DNA of 64,000 bases from Patellaria atrata CBS 101060. Taxonomy: Eukaryota > Ascomycota > Dothideomycetes > Patellariales > Patellariaceae. The stretch lies in assembly GCA_010093705.1 (NCBI GenBank), contig MU006096.1, forward strand, positions 925,908 through 989,907, written 5' to 3'. The position numbers were made by a program, and so were the translations under genes. Below the pieces are notes generated by a model, which was not told the origin of the DNA, searched no databases, and saw only the letters and a program-made list of their open reading frames with translations. Below, piece after piece: positions 11,355 to 22,148 of the stretch. Position 1 is the stretch's first letter; each line of letters opens with the position of its first letter.

Positions 11355-12464
11355 ATGACTACGGAAATCCCAAAGAAGCAGATGGCTCAGGTCATCGAGA
11401 AGACCGGAGGCCCGCTTCAATATAAAGAAATAGACGTTCAGCAACCTGGCCCAGACGAGATTCTGGTCAATGTCAAGTTTTCCGGCGTCTGCCACACAGA
11501 TCTTCACGCTCTGAAAGGCGACTGGCCGCTTCCTACAAAGCTTCCCCTTGTGGGAGGCCACGAGGGAGCCGGTGTTGTCGTCGCTAGGGGCGAGCTTATC
11601 AAAGATTTAGAATTAGGCGACCACGTTGGCATTAAGGTGAAGAGACTCTTTTGTGTTTTCACTCGAAGTATACTGACCATGATGTAGTGGATAAACGGAT
11701 CATGCTTGGCCTGTGATTTCTGTCAACAATCCGACGAGCCACTTTGCGCTAAAGCTCTTCTCTCTGGCTACACAGTTGACGGTAGCTTCCAGCAATACGC
11801 CATTGCAAAAGCTGCACATGTTGCTCGTATCCCCAAAGATATCGATCTAGCAGGCGTAGCGCCAGTTCTGTGCGCCGGTATCACTGTCTACAAGGGCTTA
11901 AAGGAGTCTGGTGCCAAGCCTGGACAAACTGTAGCCATTGTGGGTGCAGGTGGCGGGCTTGGTGCTCTTGCTCAGCAATACGCAAAAGCTATGGGTCTTC
12001 GTACTATCGCCATTGATACTGGCTATGATAAGAGGAAGGTCTGTGCCGAATTAGGCTCGTCAGCTTTCATCGACTTCGCAACGAGCAAGAACGTCGTCCA
12101 GGAGGTCAAAGAGGCTACAGAAGATGGTCTAGGGCCTCATGCAGTCCTTCTTCTTGCCGTCAGCGAAAGGCCCTTCCAGCAAGCAGCAGAATATGTTCGG
12201 GCACGCGGTTCAGTAGTCTGTATTGGCCTTCCAGCAGGTGCATACCTGAAAGCACCTGTCTTCGACACCGTCATCAAAATGATCACAATCAAAGGGTCCT
12301 ATGTTGGCAATAGGAAAGACTCATCGGAAGCTCTAGACTTCTACCGCCGTGGTCTGATCAAGTTCCCATACAAGGTCGTCGGTCTATCAGAGTTGCAAAG
12401 CGTATACGAACTAATGGAGAAGGGTGCTATTGCGGGTCGTTACGTTGTTGATACCAGCAAATAG
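11355..12464 (+). CDS. Zinc-dependent alcohol dehydrogenase (Adh1 type)
   Basis: NAD-dependent medium-chain dehydrogenase interconverting ethanol and acetaldehyde, probably cytosolic. Exons 11355-11636 and 11688-12464 give 352 residues, the normal length. Catalytic zinc ligands are in CHTDLHA, GGHEGAG and LCAGITVYK. The structural zinc loop is [16 protein letters not shown] with all four Cys. The Rossmann glycine motif is GAGGGLG, followed by AIDTG whose Asp selects NAD over NADP. The C-terminus GRYVVDTSK is the Adh1 ending. No mitochondrial presequence is visible. A good TATA box upstream suggests strong, regulated expression. Confidence 0.93.
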
Positions 12465-13611
12465 AGAAGGCGGGAAAAAAATTATTCAGAAACGGGTTAC
12501 GGCAGGGGGGATTGATTGCATTTGGGTGTAAATACTTACCTACTAGAATTTTGTTCCATGGAACGAGCTTGTAATCAGAAATTTTCAACCTCAGCTCATG
12601 CAGTCTTTGCTTTCACCACCGTACGGAGTACATTGGTTTGCGTCCCAAACGAACATGTTTTCTATGATAAAATATTTCCGCCAGGAATGGAATGGACGTT
12701 TTGCTTTATGTCTTTGATTGAAGCAGACCTTTGAAAACCCGAAAGACAAAAGCTGTGTGACCGAGACGGCTGATACTGTAAGTCTTAAGACACTAGTTAA
12801 GTTTTACGGTTTCGCTCTTATCTTACGTTTATTCGAACGGACTATGATCCGTAAGCTGAAATGTACACCTCAGTACTAATGGTAAGATCCCTCGGTCACG
12901 TTCTCAAAGACTGTCCTTTGACTTGAGATCCTTCAAAAAGTATTTCGCATGTACAAAGTGATCTGTACTCGACGTCTGTCCAGGACTCCAGGCGGTCTTC
13001 TGTTGGTCGGTCGCTCCGTTAGTCGTTATGCAGAAGATAGAAATCCTACGGTGAGCAGTTGGCCGGGAATCTGTTGAATCATAGACTGCAGATCTTTTGT
13101 CAGATGAACAGCATCAACTTTGTCTGAGAGGCGCCTGCACCGGGGTTCAGCCACTTGACTATTATCGGCCTTAAACACGCCTGAAAGGGTTTTCGGGCTG
13201 GGATCTTGCCAGATGAGCTGAGCACCTTGTACTGCGGTGCTGTAGTTCTAAAAGTTTCGCAGCCATGACATCTCAGCTTGCCTTCATAGACGAACAGACC
13301 GCTAAATATCATCAATCCTCTCTTACGATGTATATCGGCTACAATACACCTCCTCTTAATAGACAATATCATAATATACTTACAATTGGACCCCCTCGAA
13401 CCGCTACAGACCGTTGCAATCGTGAAACACAACACACTGATTCTATCTGCTTGTGCTAGAATCGGGATCACCAGAAAGCACCACATCTTGAGGCGTCCAG
13501 TGCTAACAACGTATATTTCGTCAGATGCTGATGCTATGAATGTCCTCCCGCGAACTGCTACTCTAATCCCATAACAACCTTTCTCAGCGACTTGTCGACT
13601 ACTTGGAAAGC
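12465..13611. other. Gene-free stretch
   Basis: About 1.15 kb between two plus-strand genes. A 174-codon frame on the opposite strand (13624-13100) overlaps the start of the next gene and has no coding character. A 9-bp inverted pair (GTGACCGAG at 12757, its complement at 12891) has no target duplication. Nothing else was seen. Confidence 0.4.
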
Positions 13612-15978
13612 ATGCCATCCCCACAAGCCTCCCCAGAGAGATCGTCAGCGCCTTATGACCGTTATGACCGTCCTTACGATCCAGTAGAGATGCAAAACTA
13701 TCCTAGATCCCCATATCGCTCCCATCATGCGTCCCGAGAAGTTTCCCCAAGCTTCCAAGTGTCCCCGCCGCTTGAAATCGAGACAGCATATCGACCAGAA
13801 TACACGGCTGTGCCCACAAATTCTAGGGGTATCAAGTTTCCAAGAAAGTCCACGGGCTCAGCCTCCTCAAATACACTCCCTGCAGAAACGGGCCGGTTTA
13901 GATCAGATCCAGATACACAGAGGCTTATGGATAGAAGAGCGGGAGAAATAGCGATATGGAAAGTACATTGGTTGACTCCCTTCATGATGGCAAGCCTGTT
14001 CATCTTGGGTATACTCGGCGCCTTGTCACATCATTTCTTTTACAGGTCGCTCGATGGAAAGCTTGCAAAAAACCAAATCACTCTTGGTCGGATTGGCACA
14101 GCTCTAGCTTTCTTTACTAAATCAACACTTATCGGAAGCGTTCTTTTAAGTTATAGACAGAGAATATGGCATACTGTTAGAACGAGGTCTATGACAATTG
14201 GTGGAATTGATGCACTTTTCGCAGTCGCTGAAGACCCGGGGAATTTCTTTAACGGTGAAATGCTGAGGAATGCGAAGCTAGCAGCCTTCATGGCTCTTGC
14301 TACATGGTTCATACCTCTCGCCGCCGTTTTAGCCCCGGCCTCTTTGACGTCTGGCGTCGTGCTATCGGAGCAAAACACCACATGCCCTAATGTACCTACG
14401 TTGAATTTCACCCAGGAGGCGAAATACAATTTCCGAAATCCAACCAGCTTCCCTGGAAACTCAATGACTTTTTACAATACAACGGATCGAGATGGTGAAG
14501 ACCCAGGATGGTTCGACTATTTCGATCAACCCAGTAAAAATGCACGCCGGCTCACCCTCACATCGATCTACATGAAAAGGGCTGTAGTGGGACCGGATGC
14601 CGGACAACGTTCATGCGATGGAGGATGGAATTGTACGTATACCTTAAACTTCGTTGGACCAGGGTATAGTTGTGAGGAGGTTGCCCACGGAGTTGGAGGG
14701 AACACAAGTGAATTGGCAATTATGGGTGCGCCTTTCAACACGAGCAAATTGGCCCCTGAAGGTATAATGATTTACCTAGCTGATGTCGATGCTGGAGAGT
14801 ATCAGAACCCACAACTTCCCACAGACAATCATGGCGAGCCCATACAGAAACATGGGCCTTGGCCGGATGACCTCGGTGTGTTCAAGGGGGAACCTGTCCT
14901 TTGGATCGGGTATTCTATCGATACTGGAAGAGATTGGCCGGAGGACACACCATCCAGCTGGAAGGAGATGTGGGACACTGAACGGGTTCCTTCAATATTG
15001 AAATGCATACATTATGTAACCAACTACACGGTTCATATGAACTTCACTGAAGGGCAACATAACGCAACGGTCCTAAATCGAGATTACCTCCGGCCGATAA
15101 TCAACACCACGGTCAACCCTGGAATTCGGTGGGGGGAGAATCTCACATTCATGCCCGAATCCGAATTTGTACGTCCCACAACGGACGTAGGTCGCTACAA
15201 GATAACAGCTGCGTATCATGCATTGGGCCAACTGCTCCGCGGCTTTCTCAGAGGTTCCATAGCTTATGATTCCAATTACCCCTTGACCCGTTCAGATATC
15301 TCGGAAACCAGACTCGTCGACCAACGGACTTCATACCCGGTCGCAAACCTTATAGACATGCTTCAAGCCGTGTATGAGGACATGATCCTCACTCTGTTAT
15401 CTGATCCTCATCTTCAAATCAGTTCAACTACGAGCGTACCATGTACCAAAAACAAAGCGCAAAACGTATTCCATTACTACGCTTCGGGTCTTTGGATCGG
15501 CTATGCTATTGTCGTCGCCTTTACTCTGATTTTTCTCGTCGTTGGTTCCGTATCTATATGGCAGAACGGTGTAACATCCGACACAAGCTTCTCCCGCATC
15601 ATGGTTACCACACGGAACCCCACCCTCGATCGAATCTCTGTAGGCGCTTGCCTGGGTGGTGACCCCTTCCCAGCTGAACTGAAGAAGACCCGTTTGAGAT
15701 TCGGCATCCTTGAAGAGGACGATGATAATAACAGCGATAATGGAGAGCCTAGGCCAAGCTTGAGCAGGTATGGTGGTGGACGCGGGTTATTTGGAAGGGT
15801 CGAGCACGTGGCCTTTGGAACAGAAGGAGAAACGAGACCAATCGTGAAGTATGGTACTTATGCTGGGTTGAAGAAGTGGAGAAAAATAGTTGAAGATGAG
15901 GAGACAGAGGGTTTGTTATCCCCACTGTACGAATTTCAGAGGGAAGAGGAGGAAAAGCAGAGGGACCACGACTTATGA
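13612..15978 (+). CDS. Large fungal membrane protein with long N-glycosylated loop, function unknown
   Basis: An intronless frame of 788 residues starting at ATG 13612. A disordered Pro/Ser-rich N-terminal tail of about 110 residues is followed by membrane segments at WLTPFMMASLFILGILGAL, by a more weakly hydrophobic stretch around ALAFFTKSTLIGSVLLSY, and by LAAFMALATWFIPLAAVLA. A 320-residue extracellular region follows with many N-x-S/T sites (NTTCPN, NFTQEA, NCTYT, NTSEL, NYTVH, NFTEG, NATVL, NTTVN) and scattered Cys. A final segment, YAIVVAFTLIFLVVGSVSIW, leads into a cytosolic tail ending in acidic and Glu/Lys-rich text. This layout and the closing motif TRNPTLDRISVGACLGGD recur in a Pezizomycotina-specific family, some members of which carry the unfounded label 'formylmethionine deformylase-like'. 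I give no function; surface or plasma-membrane location is inferred. Confidence 0.8.
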   Translation: MPSPQASPERSSAPYDRYDRPYDPVEMQNYPRSPYRSHHASREVSPSFQVSPPLEIETAYRPEYTAVPTNSRGIKFPRKSTGSASSNTLPAETGRFRSDPDTQRLMDRRAGEIAIWKVHWLTPFMMASLFILGILGALSHHFFYRSLDGKLAKNQITLGRIGTALAFFTKSTLIGSVLLSYRQRIWHTVRTRSMTIGGIDALFAVAEDPGNFFNGEMLRNAKLAAFMALATWFIPLAAVLAPASLTSGVVLSEQNTTCPNVPTLNFTQEAKYNFRNPTSFPGNSMTFYNTTDRDGEDPGWFDYFDQPSKNARRLTLTSIYMKRAVVGPDAGQRSCDGGWNCTYTLNFVGPGYSCEEVAHGVGGNTSELAIMGAPFNTSKLAPEGIMIYLADVDAGEYQNPQLPTDNHGEPIQKHGPWPDDLGVFKGEPVLWIGYSIDTGRDWPEDTPSSWKEMWDTERVPSILKCIHYVTNYTVHMNFTEGQHNATVLNRDYLRPIINTTVNPGIRWGENLTFMPESEFVRPTTDVGRYKITAAYHALGQLLRGFLRGSIAYDSNYPLTRSDISETRLVDQRTSYPVANLIDMLQAVYEDMILTLLSDPHLQISSTTSVPCTKNKAQNVFHYYASGLWIGYAIVVAFTLIFLVVGSVSIWQNGVTSDTSFSRIMVTTRNPTLDRISVGACLGGDPFPAELKKTRLRFGILEEDDDNNSDNGEPRPSLSRYGGGRGLFGRVEHVAFGTEGETRPIVKYGTYAGLKKWRKIVEDEETEGLLSPLYEFQREEEEKQRDHDL

Positions 15979-16627
15979 TTTATTATGTGAATGATTTACG
16001 ACAAGCATTTTGGCGCCTTTACGGGGCAATATTTAGGGGGTTTGGGTGTCTCGCTTGAGAGTTCGCGTTGATATCAATTGACATATGGTTACAGAATCTG
16101 TAGCTTCATATAGGGTTTTGTTATGTAAGATTAGGGATACCCAAGGAGAAAGCCCAATGCTTTGAACAATCTAGAAAATGCATTCTTATCATTGATACTT
16201 CTACACACATTTTGGTATGTTTTCATCTGGTTACTACTTATTTAGGCTTAGCTCGGTCCCCTGGAAAGGTTGCAGATGTATGTCTATAGGATACCTTTGT
16301 CAGTCGAAATGGTTCCTGAAACTCTAAACAAACGAGGGAAAATCTTCCAGCAGATACAGGAATGGTATTATCGTACCGGATATTCTGGATATAGGTACTG
16401 TGGGGGAACCTTTCAAGTTGGGTGGATGTGGCTGAATAAGTTGTGGCGGGGCAATAGAAGGATGCTGGTAGGGTAGAACTATGAGATCAGAGGTTGGGAG
16501 TTGTCGTAAGTCGACTCTGAAACTCAAGGTACCCACAGGCTCCCTTTACTCTCGCTTTGACATATTTCCTAAACATCTTATCTATTTCCATCGTGTCAAC
16601 GACTCCGTTCGATTTATTTCGGTCCAA
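15979..16627. other. Intergenic
   Basis: About 650 bp holding the 3' end of the membrane protein gene and the promoter of the CUE gene. Pyrimidine-rich text near 16540-16600 precedes the CUE start. No repeat or RNA gene was seen. Confidence 0.4.
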
Positions 16628-18140
16628 ATGTCTGAAAAGCAAACAGAGAAACCGGTATGCGAGATTCCCACCCCACTACATTCTTGCGAAACATGCTAAG
16701 CTATTCTAGATATCGAAGCAAAATTCCACCAGTGGTGCCGAATCTCCAACGACAGCAAGACCACTCGATTTTGACGACGAACCGCAAGAATCTGGGACCG
16801 TAGCATCACCAGAGCCTTTAATCTCGCCGAATTCGAAACCGAGAGTTAGCTTTCAGGACGAAGCTCCACCACAGAAACCACCACGACCCATGAATCCACA
16901 AGCACAAGCAGAGGGAACGCTGATCGAAGCATTCCCAGACATCGATGCGAAGATTGTCAAAGCAGTCCTACTTGCCAGTGGTGGCCAAGTTGAACCGGCT
17001 TTCAATGCCCTTCTGAGTATGTTTCGTAATACCATGGTGTAGAGAGAAACTTTAAGCTTTATACTAACGGTTCGAAGGCATGTCTGATCCATCGTTCCAA
17101 GCCGAAGATCAAGCTCCTCCTCCACAACCGCCTAGGCCAAATCAGTCACGGTCACAGCTCGAGTCTGATGAGCTTTACGCTCGTCAACTAGCACAGCATT
17201 ATCAGACCAGCTCACATGGGTATGGAGGTCGTGAAAGAGGAGAACCTCCCCTTCCCAGGCCAAAGAAACAGACTGGATTAAAGCCGAATGAGCTCTATGA
17301 TGATAAAGAGCATAGCTTTTTCGACGGTATGACCAAATTATATAATTGTTGAAAGCCTGGGTCTAATTCCGCGGCTACAGATGATTTGCCAGTGATCCAG
17401 GAAAATATCAAGAAGGGGTTCCTTGAGACACAGTCAAAAGTGAACCGTTGGATCTCAGATTTCAAGAAGAAAATCGATGGCGAAGACAGTGATGAAGCTA
17501 TGAGCCCACCCAGTTCTTCGACACAGCGTCAAAACTTCGGACCATCACAATCTGAACAACTCTATGGGATCAGGAAGAGCACTGAAATGGGTCGACGAAG
17601 CGGGGACCACGCACGCTATGATGCTGATCCGCGCGTACTCTCGGACGACTTCACAACACTTGAACTGAGGGATGATGAGGGTAAGTAGAGAGAATGTGTA
17701 TACACTATATTACCTTCTAATTCAATTTAGCACCTCCACCAAAACCAAATCGACCACTTGCAAATCCGGACCTATTCAAACCTACGCCAGCTGTCCCGCT
17801 ATCTGGTCCTGTCGACGAAGTAGATGCGCTTTATCGTCAACCGACACCAACTGGACGTCAAAAGTCCCCAGATTCCGGTAAAGCTAAAAAGTGGCAACCC
17901 CTTACATCAATCGCTCCAAATCCTGAGGCTGAAGACCATGACCCTTTCAGCCTTGGGGATAGTGATGACGAGGAATCTAAAACTAAGGACATCAGGTCTG
18001 AAGATACGGAGAGGCTCAAGCGAGCCGCTTCCCAGTCCGCGAGTGATGCTCCAGCTCCAGCTCTTAAGCCTGCAGAGAGGTCAGGGAGCTTGGGAACGAA
18101 GGATAAGGAGGCAGAAGATTTGTTAGCGGGGAAGTCATAG
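16628..18140 (+). CDS. CUE5: CUE-domain ubiquitin-binding protein (Cue5-like aggrephagy receptor)
   Basis: Five exons (16628-16654, 16710-17016, 17078-17326, 17381-17680, 17731-18140) with consistent phases encode 430 residues. The CUE domain is near residues 75-115: GTLIEAFPDIDAKIVKAVLL then GGQVEPAFNALL; it binds ubiquitin. The rest is Pro-, Ser- and acid-rich. Two DELYARQL/NELYDD-type segments follow the CUE domain. Near residue 345 lies KKWQPLTSI; WQPL fits the W-x-x-L Atg8-interacting motif, and yeast Cue5 uses such a motif to bring ubiquitinated aggregates to autophagosomes. The role is therefore inferred from having both ends of the adaptor: ubiquitin reader and Atg8 hook. Introns show clear branch points (ATACTAACGG before exon 3). 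Confidence 0.85.
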
Positions 18141-18476
18141 GTCGGGGTTGGGGTAATTTATAACAGTATTTACGATGTCAACCGGTCGTTAGTCTTACGC
18201 TAGACATTCATAAGACCCATTGCCATGTATGGATTTGCAATTCAGTCACTTGGGTCGTTCTTTAATGCTTCGTGCGTTTGCTATTCTATTTAAGCCACCT
18301 CATTCATCTGCCTTTGTCAGCTTACTTACCTAACCTGGCATTGATACAGCGGGAATCCTTGCCTCATTCGGATTGGCTCCTCACTTTCGGACTTTACTTT
18401 CCATCTATTCCGTCTTCAACGTCAACGTTGACATTCTTTCATCAATTCTTCTTCATCCATATTAATTTTAAGAAGA
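18141..18476. other. Intergenic, agmatinase promoter
   Basis: The 336 bp hold the 3' end of the CUE gene and the promoter of agmatinase. CT-rich text (CCATCTATTCCG, TTTCATC, TTCTTCATCC) precedes the agmatinase ATG, as is common in fungal 5' leaders. Confidence 0.4.
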
Positions 18477-20988
18477 ATGGCCCTCAATTTGCTTGTTCTT
18501 TTCCAATTCATCTCCATTACAATTGCTCGAGATATTGTCTTTCCACCAGCCCAGCGTAACTATGGACCCCAGCAGCAACATCCAATTATCGGATTCGGCG
18601 AAATCGATGTGTCTGTTGCTAATTTCGCAGGTTTGACTACATTTGCAAATGTACCGTATGTGCATTGTTTGGAGAAACTGGAGGAAGGGAAGAGGGTGGA
18701 TGGAACGGAGGCGGAGAAGTTTGATATTGCTTTTTTGGGTGCTCCTTTTGATACGGTTCGTACTTTTATTCCTCTTCGGTTTATAGCTATTAGTAGCTAG
18801 ATATGTAGAGAGTTCCACCTTGGAGACTTAGGTTGTTGTGGTAGTTTGTTGAACAACTTCAATCCTTCATGTTCACATGTCCCCTGTGTCAGGGTACTAT
18901 TCGCAAAAGACTCTCAACTATCATTAATCTTGCACGTGAATCAATCATGCTTCCTTTCCCGCACTTTCCTAAACATTCATTCTTGCCTGCACTTATCAAT
19001 GATAAATTGTTTGAACACTTTCGATTTCATGGCGCGATGGCCTAGTGGTGCACCAGTAGCTCACTTATCTGCTGATAACCTCCTGCTTCTGAGGGCGTGG
19101 GTTCAACCCCCTTCATGACCGCTTAAGGATTGCATTTAAGTTCGAAGTGAAGCCTACTATAAATCAAACCACGATTCAGGACAGTAAAATCAGTTCGCCT
19201 GGTTTTCTGGGACCACCGGGGTTTTCTTTTTGCCTTTTTTTCTCTTTTTTAGCTGCAATTAATCCTTTCTTTTCCTTTTCCATCGCGATACATGATGGAA
19301 CTCCCTCTATAGCTGGTATTCATCATACTCATCGCTAATACTTTTGATAGGCAGTGACTGGTAGGCCTGGTGCGCGATACGGACCAGGTGGAATAAGGTC
19401 AGGATCTCGAAGGATAGAACCTGATGCTGCATGGAGCATTTACACTGGTATGTAGATAGCTCTTCGTAATTTTTGTGGACTTTATTTCATCAAACTGTGT
19501 CCTCTTGTGGTCAATATCTATCTATTGTGAGACCGCACTCGCAGAACCATGCGCGGACAGTCCATGTTCCCATATTGGACTGTGTCTTTCCCTCGATTTC
19601 TGTCAACCTTTTCGTTGCACGATGCTAATTATTTTGCAACTCAGGTGAAAACTCTTATAAAAGCTGGGCTAAGATAGTGGATTGCGGTGATGCACCACTC
19701 ACTATCCTTGTGATTAACCTATCCCAGTTTCTTTGAATACACTGACATGAACAGGATAATACTGTTGCTTTAGAGCAATTAGATAAAGCGCACACAGTAA
19801 GTTCACAAAGATTTGTCAGGTGTATGAGAGGAAGCGATTCTTTTTAAGCGGAACAGCAATGGGACTGGACTAATTCTTCAGTAGATAATTGCTGATCGAG
19901 CTACTAACTCAAGCGAATACCCTATTCCAAGAATCATTGTTCTTGGGGGTGACCATACAACAACTCTTTCTGCTTTACGATCAACATACAATAAATGGGG
20001 GCAAGTGAGTGTCATACATTTTGATAGTCATATTGGTAAGGGTTTAACCCCAATCTTCTCGAGCTACCGTATTCTAATGAATTGAAAGATACTTGGGATC
20101 CTAAAGTACTTGGTATGTCAATTTAACGCCTTCCGATGCAACTGTAGAACACTAACACACCCTTAGGGGGTGGCATCTCTCACTATGCGTAAGTTTATAC
20201 AGCAGCACTATACTCCGACTTTAACTCTTTCGGTTCCACAGCCGATGTCGCTGATATAAAATAACGCAGTGGCGTTAACCATGGAACCTTTCTACATATT
20301 GCTCATGAAGAAGGTCTAATACGTAATACGTCGATCCACGCGGGAATAAGAGCACCGGTTGCACGCTCGAAAGGGGATGTAAGAAACGATATTCGATGCG
20401 GATTTGAAATTGTTACCGCCAGAGATTTGGATCTGTTCGGTACCACTGGTATTATTCAAAAACTTAAGGATAGGGTCGGCAAGTCCAAAGTCTATATCAG
20501 TGTGGATATTGATGTTCTAGATCCTGCGTTTGCACCTGGTGAGTCAAGTTCTACTACTATCCCAACCTCTAGACCTAAGTAGAGCTCGAAGGAACTAGAT
20601 GGTGAATCATAGTTACTTGTGCGTGTAACCGAATATACTAATCGACAATACGCAGCAACTGGGACTTCGGAAGTTGGAGGTTGGACAACAAGGGAGCTAC
20701 TTACTATCATCGATGGACTTACAGGTTTGGAGGTGGTAGGAGCGGATGTAGGTAAGTAAAGTGCTCTCTGTCAGTTTCCTCTTATCAGATGTCAAATTTT
20801 GCTGACGTTGATCACTGCACGTTTAGTGGAGGTAGCACCGGTATGTCTTTCATCGAGTACGATTGGTCCCTATTGGCTAACTATAATAGATATATGACAC
20901 CGCCGGTGAGACAACGGTTCTAGCAGCTGCTGAGGTCGCCAATTCATTGTTGACTCTGATGGTGCAACAACCTGTCAAGCCAGCATGA
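18477..20988 (+). CDS. Agmatinase with N-terminal signal sequence, 11 exons
   Basis: Ureohydrolase cleaving agmatine to putrescine and urea with two Mn ions. Exons: 18477-18755, 19351-19447, 19645-19709, 19755-19796, 19885-20035, 20089-20112, 20167-20188, 20270-20538, 20656-20751, 20827-20840, 20890-20988; phases close to a 385-residue protein. Metal-binding motifs are intact: GGDHTTTLSAL, VIHFDSHIDTWD across exons 5-6, and SVDIDVLDPAFAPATGTSE across exons 8-9. The start MALNLLVLFQFISITIARD looks like a cleavable signal peptide, as in other filamentous-fungal agmatinases, so a secreted or vacuolar enzyme is likely. Exons of 24, 22 and 14 nt are unusually small. Intron 1 is 595 bp against 45-200 bp for the others and carries a tRNA-Ser-like sequence. 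Confidence 0.9.
19031..19120 (+). pseudogene. tRNA-Ser-like sequence (decayed tRNA or SINE head) inside agmatinase intron 1
   Basis: Ninety bases have the parts of a type II tRNA. GGCGCGA occupies the place of the acceptor strand, then TGGCCTAGTGG as box A/D-arm, then an anticodon-like arm TTATCTGCTGATAA with GCT in the loop. A variable-arm hairpin CCTC-CTGCTTCT-GAGG follows, then GTGGGTTCAACCCC as T-arm/box B. The 3' acceptor side (CATGACC) no longer pairs with the 5' side and the anticodon loop is one base off, so it is not a working tRNA. The long variable arm and GCT point to tRNA-Ser(GCU). About 105 bp downstream, T-runs (19226-19248) could end Pol III transcription, which would suit a SINE, but no target duplication was found. 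Confidence 0.45.
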
Positions 20989-21557
20989 GCAACATCCACT
21001 AACTAGTTCTGTAATTTATGTATGTGGACGGTTGGGTGATACAGTTAGTAGGTAACAGTAGTACTAGCTACTGGTTATATTTCTGCTAGGTTGACTCGAG
21101 TTCTTTGTGAAAATCGGCTATTTCCTTAATTTCCAAACTAGACAAGGACAGTGTCATACATCAGTATAACATTGTACTGTGGACACTACGTGAATATACA
21201 GATAGTCAAGGGGCTAGATTCCACGTAGAAGTACACTTAATATACCCCACAACGATGCATTATTTGAATATAAAAGTCGAAAATGGTAAGGTATAGATCC
21301 AAACTACGACTATTGAGCACCTGCATTGGTACTACATGTTGCTCGAGCTCAGATCACAGCTTAAGGTAAGGTTACTTAGGTTGTACTTCTCTTAAAACTA
21401 CCCCACACTCATGGAGTGGTGAAGTCGTCATTGGATTGGGCCCCGACAAGTCCCAACTTTTTTTTCTTCTATCTTCATACTCCGGCCATCTCAATCAGCC
21501 TGCATAAAGCAAACATCTCTAGACACATACGCCCAGCAAAAGCAGACATTGACCAAT
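20989..21557. other. Intergenic
   Basis: About 570 bp between two plus-strand genes. A T-run and CT-rich leader (21457-21490) lie just before the next start. No other structure was seen. Confidence 0.4.
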
Positions 21558-22148
21558 ATGACGGACCAAATTGAAGAGCCAAAGAAATTTGAGCCAAAGA
21601 AACCTGTTGCCCTCGCGGCTCCAAAGGATGATCCGATCAGTGCAGATTACCTCGCGAAGTGCGATGGTAAGTGCATACATCTGTCTAAAATTATCACATT
21701 GCCGACTCGCCACAGGGACTAATGAGGGTTATCCGACATATGTCGCTATTAAGGTATGAGAACGCGCATCGTACTGTACAATCAGCACCTTCCAAGCTAC
21801 TATACTACTGGCTCTGCCCTAGCTCATTACTGACTACGATATAGGGCAAAGTTTTCGATGTGAGTGGTAACTCGGCGTACGGACCGAAAGGCCAATATCA
21901 TGGTACGCGATGAAATGCCGTGAAGTCAGAACTGTCATAAAGCAGGGACTGATTACGCTGTCTCAGTCTTTACCGGCAAAGACTCCTCTCGAGCCCTTGC
22001 ACAGTCATCTTTGAAACTAGAGGACTGCAGAGCGGAGTGGGAAGACCTCGACGACAACCAGAAAAAAGTCTTAAATGATTGGTTCACGTTCTTCAGTAAA
22101 CGCTACCCTATTGTTGGGGTTGTGAGCACTGAATCAGCGAGCTTATGA
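21558..22148 (+). CDS. DAP1: Cytochrome b5-like haem-binding protein of the MAPR/Dap1 family
   Basis: Four exons (21558-21666, 21716-21753, 21845-21902, 21946-22148) encode 135 residues. The domain marks are YVAIKGKVFDVSGNSAYGPK and, after QYHG, a region with FTGKDSSRALAQSSLK. These identify the membrane-associated progesterone-receptor (MAPR) branch of the cytochrome b5 fold, which binds haem through Tyr residues and supports cytochrome P450 enzymes such as Erg11; yeast Dap1 is the model. YGPKGQYH supplies the tyrosines. There is no obvious N-terminal membrane anchor; the first 35 residues are Lys/Pro-rich (EEPKKFEPKKPVAL). The final part (DNQKKVLNDWFTFFSKRYPIVG) is the usual MAPR C-terminal helix. 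Confidence 0.88.

Noticed and set aside
12757-12899. 9-bp inverted pair (GTGACCGAG and complement) resembling MITE ends
   Set aside because: The match stops after 9 bp, there is no target-site duplication and no second copy was noticed.
13100-13624. 174-codon minus-strand frame
   Set aside because: It overlaps the start of the membrane protein gene, has no domain and no coding bias.
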